Below are positions 43,091 through 45,250 of a DNA stretch of 45,250 bases, one piece after another. The stretch's first letter is position 1. The number at the start of each line of letters is the position of its first letter. The position numbers were made by a program, and so were the translations under genes. The DNA is taken from positions 1 through 45,250 of the forward strand of contig JAAZMZ010000014.1 of assembly GCA_012798535.1 (NCBI GenBank), written 5' to 3'. The stretch is from Leptolinea sp. (GTDB lineage Bacteria > Chloroflexota > Anaerolineae > Anaerolineales > Anaerolineaceae). The notes beneath the pieces were generated by a model. The model worked only from the letters and a program-made list of their open reading frames with translations, had not been told where the DNA came from and searched no databases.

Positions 43091-43720
43091 CTAACCCAGG
43101 TTCGCGGTGATGACATCCAAGGCTGCCACAGGCAGAACCAGTTTGTCAAAAACCATCAAATCACGGATATTGAGGTAACCGGCCATCAGGACCTTCGTTT
43201 CAGGCAGGTTATTGGTCGAGCGGATGATCCATTCGCTGGATTCATTCTTTTCGGGAATCACCACCAGGGCACTGGCCTGTCCGACCAGATTGTTGAGCGC
43301 GGCAGCCATCAGACGGGTTTTCGGTTCGGCGAGTTTCATATCGTCGATCACCACAATGTTGGCTTCCTGGGCTTTAACCGTTAACGCGGAGCGAATGGCG
43401 GCGCGGCGCATTTTCAGCGGCATAGCCTGGGTATAAAGATGCGGATGGGGCGTGTGCGCTCCACCGCCACCCTTCCAGATGGGAGAACGAGATGAACCCT
43501 GGCGGGCGCGGCCGGTACCTTTTTGGCGCCATGGTTTTCTGCCACCGCCGGAAACTTCTCCGCGGGTTTTGGTGTCGTGTGTTCCCAGACGGGCATTGGA
43601 CATCTGGCGTTGAAACGCCTGGTGCATCAAATCAAGGTTAATGGGGGCTTCAAAAACCGACGGGGGTAATTCCACCGTGCGAACTTTTTTACCTTCCATG
43701 TTCAAGACATCTACTTGCAT
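43091..43720 (-). CDS. rplD: Large ribosomal subunit protein uL4
   Basis: 209 residues. The extended tunnel loop is KPWRQKGTGRARQGSSRSP (near 62-80). Start at the ATG 43720, ten bases after AAGGAG; a GTG two codons upstream (43726) is an alternative. In E. coli L4 represses the S10 operon by binding its leader; the structured leader upstream of rplC makes a similar role possible here. Confidence 0.97.
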   Translation of the reverse strand: MQVDVLNMEGKKVRTVELPPSVFEAPINLDLMHQAFQRQMSNARLGTHDTKTRGEVSGGGRKPWRQKGTGRARQGSSRSPIWKGGGGAHTPHPHLYTQAMPLKMRRAAIRSALTVKAQEANIVVIDDMKLAEPKTRLMAAALNNLVGQASALVVIPEKNESSEWIIRSTNNLPETKVLMAGYLNIRDLMVFDKLVLPVAALDVITANLG

Positions 43721-43762
43721 AGTCACATCACTCCTTGTGCGGGATCAACAGGCAGACAGCGC

Positions 43763-44392
43763 CTATTGTTTCCTCGCCTCCTTGACCATGACCAGACCAT
43801 TGCGAGCGCCGGGGACAGCACCGCGTACGCCGATCAGATTTCGTTCAACGTCTACAAGGACGACTTTCAGGTTTTGCGCCGTTACGCGGTCATTGCCCAT
43901 ATGACCTGCGCCGCGGGCACCTTTATAAACACGACCCGGTGTTGTTCCAGAACTGCGTGAACCGGGGGCGCGTTCACGGTCAGATTGACCGTGCGTTCCG
44001 GGTCCACCGCGGAAATGATAGCGTTTGACACCGCCCTGGAAGCCCTTGCCTTTGCTGGTACCGATAACGTCCACAGAATCACCGGTTGTGAACAGGTCAA
44101 CTTTGACCTGGTCGCCGACGGAAACCTGCGGATCTTTGACTGCGAATTCACGGATGAAACGCAGTGGGGGGATGTTGCTCTTTTTCAGGTGGCCTAACTC
44201 ACCGCCAGACAACCGTTTCGGCTTGACTTCGTCAAAACCAAGTTGCACGGCCGAGTAACCTTCTTTTTCCGGCGTGCGCACCTGGGTAACGAAACATGGC
44301 CCAGCTTCGATGATTGTTACTGGAACGGCCGCGCCGTTCTCATCGAAAATCTGGGTCATGCCGATTTTCTTCCCAATGAGCCCTTTCAACAT
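43763..44392 (-). CDS. rplC: Large ribosomal subunit protein uL3
   Basis: 209 residues. [20 protein letters not shown] at the start and [20 protein letters not shown] in the loop that reaches the peptidyl transferase centre (the FQG glutamine is methylated in some species). AAGGAG lies nine bases before the ATG. It is separated from rpsJ by 328 bases with its own promoter. Confidence 0.98.
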   Translation of the reverse strand: MLKGLIGKKIGMTQIFDENGAAVPVTIIEAGPCFVTQVRTPEKEGYSAVQLGFDEVKPKRLSGGELGHLKKSNIPPLRFIREFAVKDPQVSVGDQVKVDLFTTGDSVDVIGTSKGKGFQGGVKRYHFRGGPGTHGQSDRERAPGSRSSGTTPGRVYKGARGAGHMGNDRVTAQNLKVVLVDVERNLIGVRGAVPGARNGLVMVKEARKQ

Positions 44393-44544
44393 CTCAGTTT
44401 TCTCCTTCGATCAGTATTTCTTGACGAGACTGTCAGCCTGGGCCAGGCTGCATCATCTCCGCACGCAAGGCAGTCAGCTGGTTTTCGGCGGTCTTTCTAC
44501 CACCGGTGGAACCGGCTCTTGCTTTGCCTCTGCACGTTTTAAGC
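44393..44544 (-). ncRNA. Candidate structured mRNA leader of rplC (ribosomal-protein leader)
   Basis: About 150 bases between the predicted start of transcription and rplC. On the minus strand a hairpin GGTGGT/ACCGCC with loop AGAAAG comes first, preceded by the overlapping stem CCGGT/ACCGG, then a larger stem closed by GACTG (44471-44475) with CAGTC (44428-44432) that encloses AGCCT/AGGCT (44435-44449). A tiny ORF, MMQPGPG (44433-44456), lies inside this structure with GGAG before it. Structures are seen by eye; regulation by L3, L4 or another protein is inference. Confidence 0.45.
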
Positions 44545-44550
44545 GTATCG

Positions 44551-44559
44551 AGTATACCA
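44551..44559 (-). promoter_or_regulatory. Extended -10 promoter before rplC
   Basis: Minus strand TGGTATACT: -10 TATACT with TGn extension. No good -35 at 16-18 bases. It would start transcription near 44544, inside the spacer and downstream of the palindromic repeat, so rplC and the rest of the cluster may be transcribed separately from tuf-rpsJ. Confidence 0.6.
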
Positions 44560-44623
44560 CTGTTCTGGCAATTTAACCAGTTTTCCCGAAAAAATTCTGG
44601 GAAAAATACACCCTTTTGGTTCC

Positions 44624-44705
44624 TTCTAATTTTCATCCCCTTGAGCGAAGCGTAGATTCTCATCTGTCGATGGGAGTCTGCGTTTCGCTCAGGATGAATT
44701 AAGAA
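44624..44705. repeat. Long imperfect palindrome in the rpsJ-rplC spacer
   Basis: 82 bases form a long hairpin. The arms match as CTTCT...TTCATCC with GGATGAA...AGAAG, TGAGCGAAGCGTAGA with the complement of TCTGCGTTTCGCTCA (two mismatches), and TCTCATC with GATGGGA (one), leaving a loop of about five bases. The TGAGCGAAGCG core in an inverted pair looks like the dispersed palindromic (REP/MITE-like) repeats of many Chloroflexota genomes; only one copy is in this window. A second small inverted repeat, TTTTCCC/GGGAAAA, lies at 44581-44605. Confidence 0.7.
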
Positions 44706-44720
44706 GTCGAATACCCTGTT

Positions 44721-45029
44721 CTAAATCTTGATTTCGATATCCACACCCGCGGGCAGATTGAGCCGCATCAGCATATCGATGGTTTTGGAATCGGGTTCCA
44801 GTACATCGATCATGCGGTTGTGCGTGCGAATCTCAAAGTGCTCGTGAGAATCTTTATCGATAAATGAGGAGCGGCGAACAGTGAATCGCTCAATTTTCGT
44901 GGGAAGCGGAACAGGTCCTACCACCTGTGCCCCACTGCGCTCGGCGGTTTCCACAATACGTTTGGCTGATTGATCCAAAACGCGGTGGTCATACGCCTTT
45001 AATCGAATACGGATTTTTTGTTTGGCCAT
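44721..45029 (-). CDS. rpsJ: Small ribosomal subunit protein uS10
   Basis: 102 residues, normal length. [20 protein letters not shown] and [20 protein letters not shown] are the family marks. S10 lies in the 30S head and, with NusB, in antitermination. Start at 45029 gives the family N-terminus; another ATG lies directly upstream (45032). AGGTG overlaps the tuf stop codon, so translation is probably coupled to tuf. Confidence 0.98.
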   Translation of the reverse strand: MAKQKIRIRLKAYDHRVLDQSAKRIVETAERSGAQVVGPVPLPTKIERFTVRRSSFIDKDSHEHFEIRTHNRMIDVLEPDSKTIDMLMRLNLPAGVDIEIKI

Positions 45030-45039
45030 CATGGGACAC

Positions 45040-45250
45040 CTACGCAATAATCTTGGTGATGACACCCGCGCCGACGGTCAACCCGCCTTCGCGAATGGCA
45101 AATTTTGAACCCTGCTCCAACGCCACCGGAATGATCAATTCCACTTCCATGTTCACGTTGTCGCCCGGCATGACCATCTCCACGCCTTCCGGCAGCTTGA
45201 TGTTCCCCGTCACATCCATCGTCCGAATGTAGAACTGCGGCCGGTATCCA
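45040..45250 (-). CDS. tuf: Elongation factor Tu, C-terminal part (cut by window edge)
   Basis: About 70 residues of domain 3 of EF-Tu: [34 protein letters not shown] and the C-terminus [20 protein letters not shown]. The start is outside the window. EF-Tu delivers aminoacyl-tRNA to the ribosome. tuf before rpsJ is the usual join of the str and S10 operons. Confidence 0.97.
   Translation of the reverse strand, partial: GYRPQFYIRTMDVTGNIKLPEGVEMVMPGDNVNMEVELIIPVALEQGSKFAIREGGLTVGAGVITKIIA

Noticed and set aside
44433..44663. 76-codon open frame in the rpsJ-rplC spacer
   Set aside because: It runs through the palindromic repeat and the promoter; only the last seven codons (MMQPGPG) have a plausible start site and are reported as a leader ORF.
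1..45250. CRISPR arrays, insertion sequences, prophage or integrative elements
   Set aside because: I saw no regularly spaced repeats, transposase, integrase or phage gene; the gene order is core chromosomal.

Overview
The window reads as a chromosomal housekeeping region of a bacterium of the phylum Chloroflexota, most likely class Anaerolineae. This assignment is inference from gene families and order and was not tested by a search. Supporting signs are the short prolyl-tRNA synthetase with a four-cysteine tail, the long NuoL, two adjacent NuoM proteins, a b-delta fusion in the ATP synthase, GT87 and GT-C membrane glycosyltransferase-like proteins, and a moderate GC content. Almost everything is coded on the minus strand. 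The exceptions are three genes at the left edge and one HAD hydrolase.

Layout, left to right: (1) 1-1981, plus strand: the end of an HD-GYP protein, a small unknown protein and a GT87-like membrane protein. (2) 2032-4795: pnp and rpsO, read rpsO then pnp, with a hairpin between them. (3) 4780-7985: an operon read MazG-like, LOG, proS, AlkD-like. (4) 7992-12154: murE, MBOAT acyltransferase and AlgJ/AlgX-like protein, tightly coupled. (5) 12173-14570: Fo part of the ATP synthase (atpI/Z, atpB, atpE, atpF-H fusion) with a clear promoter and terminator. (6) 14567-23701: all membrane-arm subunits of complex I in the order nuoA-H-J-K-L-M-M-N. (7) 23723-27741: a GT-C-like membrane protein, a HAD phosphatase and MazG. 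(8) 27762-45250: a very long S10-spc-alpha ribosomal cluster ending in truA-rplM-rpsI and a terminator, with secY, adk, map and rpoA inside and the end of tuf at the right edge. There is no CRISPR array, insertion sequence, phage gene or tRNA that I can support.

The energy block is the most interesting part. It holds only the membrane sectors of two machines: the complex I membrane arm without B, C, D, E, F, G or I, and Fo without F1. Complex I has two NuoM proteins, and NuoL has about 27 extra residues in its lateral helix, which fits the '2M' type of complex I with a fourth antiporter-like subunit. The second NuoM has lost the usual TM7 lysine. The ATP synthase b subunit is fused to only the C-terminal domain of delta.

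In the ribosomal cluster, the 328-base spacer between rpsJ and rplC is unusual. It holds a long imperfect palindrome that looks like a dispersed repeat, an extended -10 promoter, and a structured leader with a tiny upstream ORF. I did not find a wholly new system; the findings are variations on known machines plus candidate regulatory RNA.
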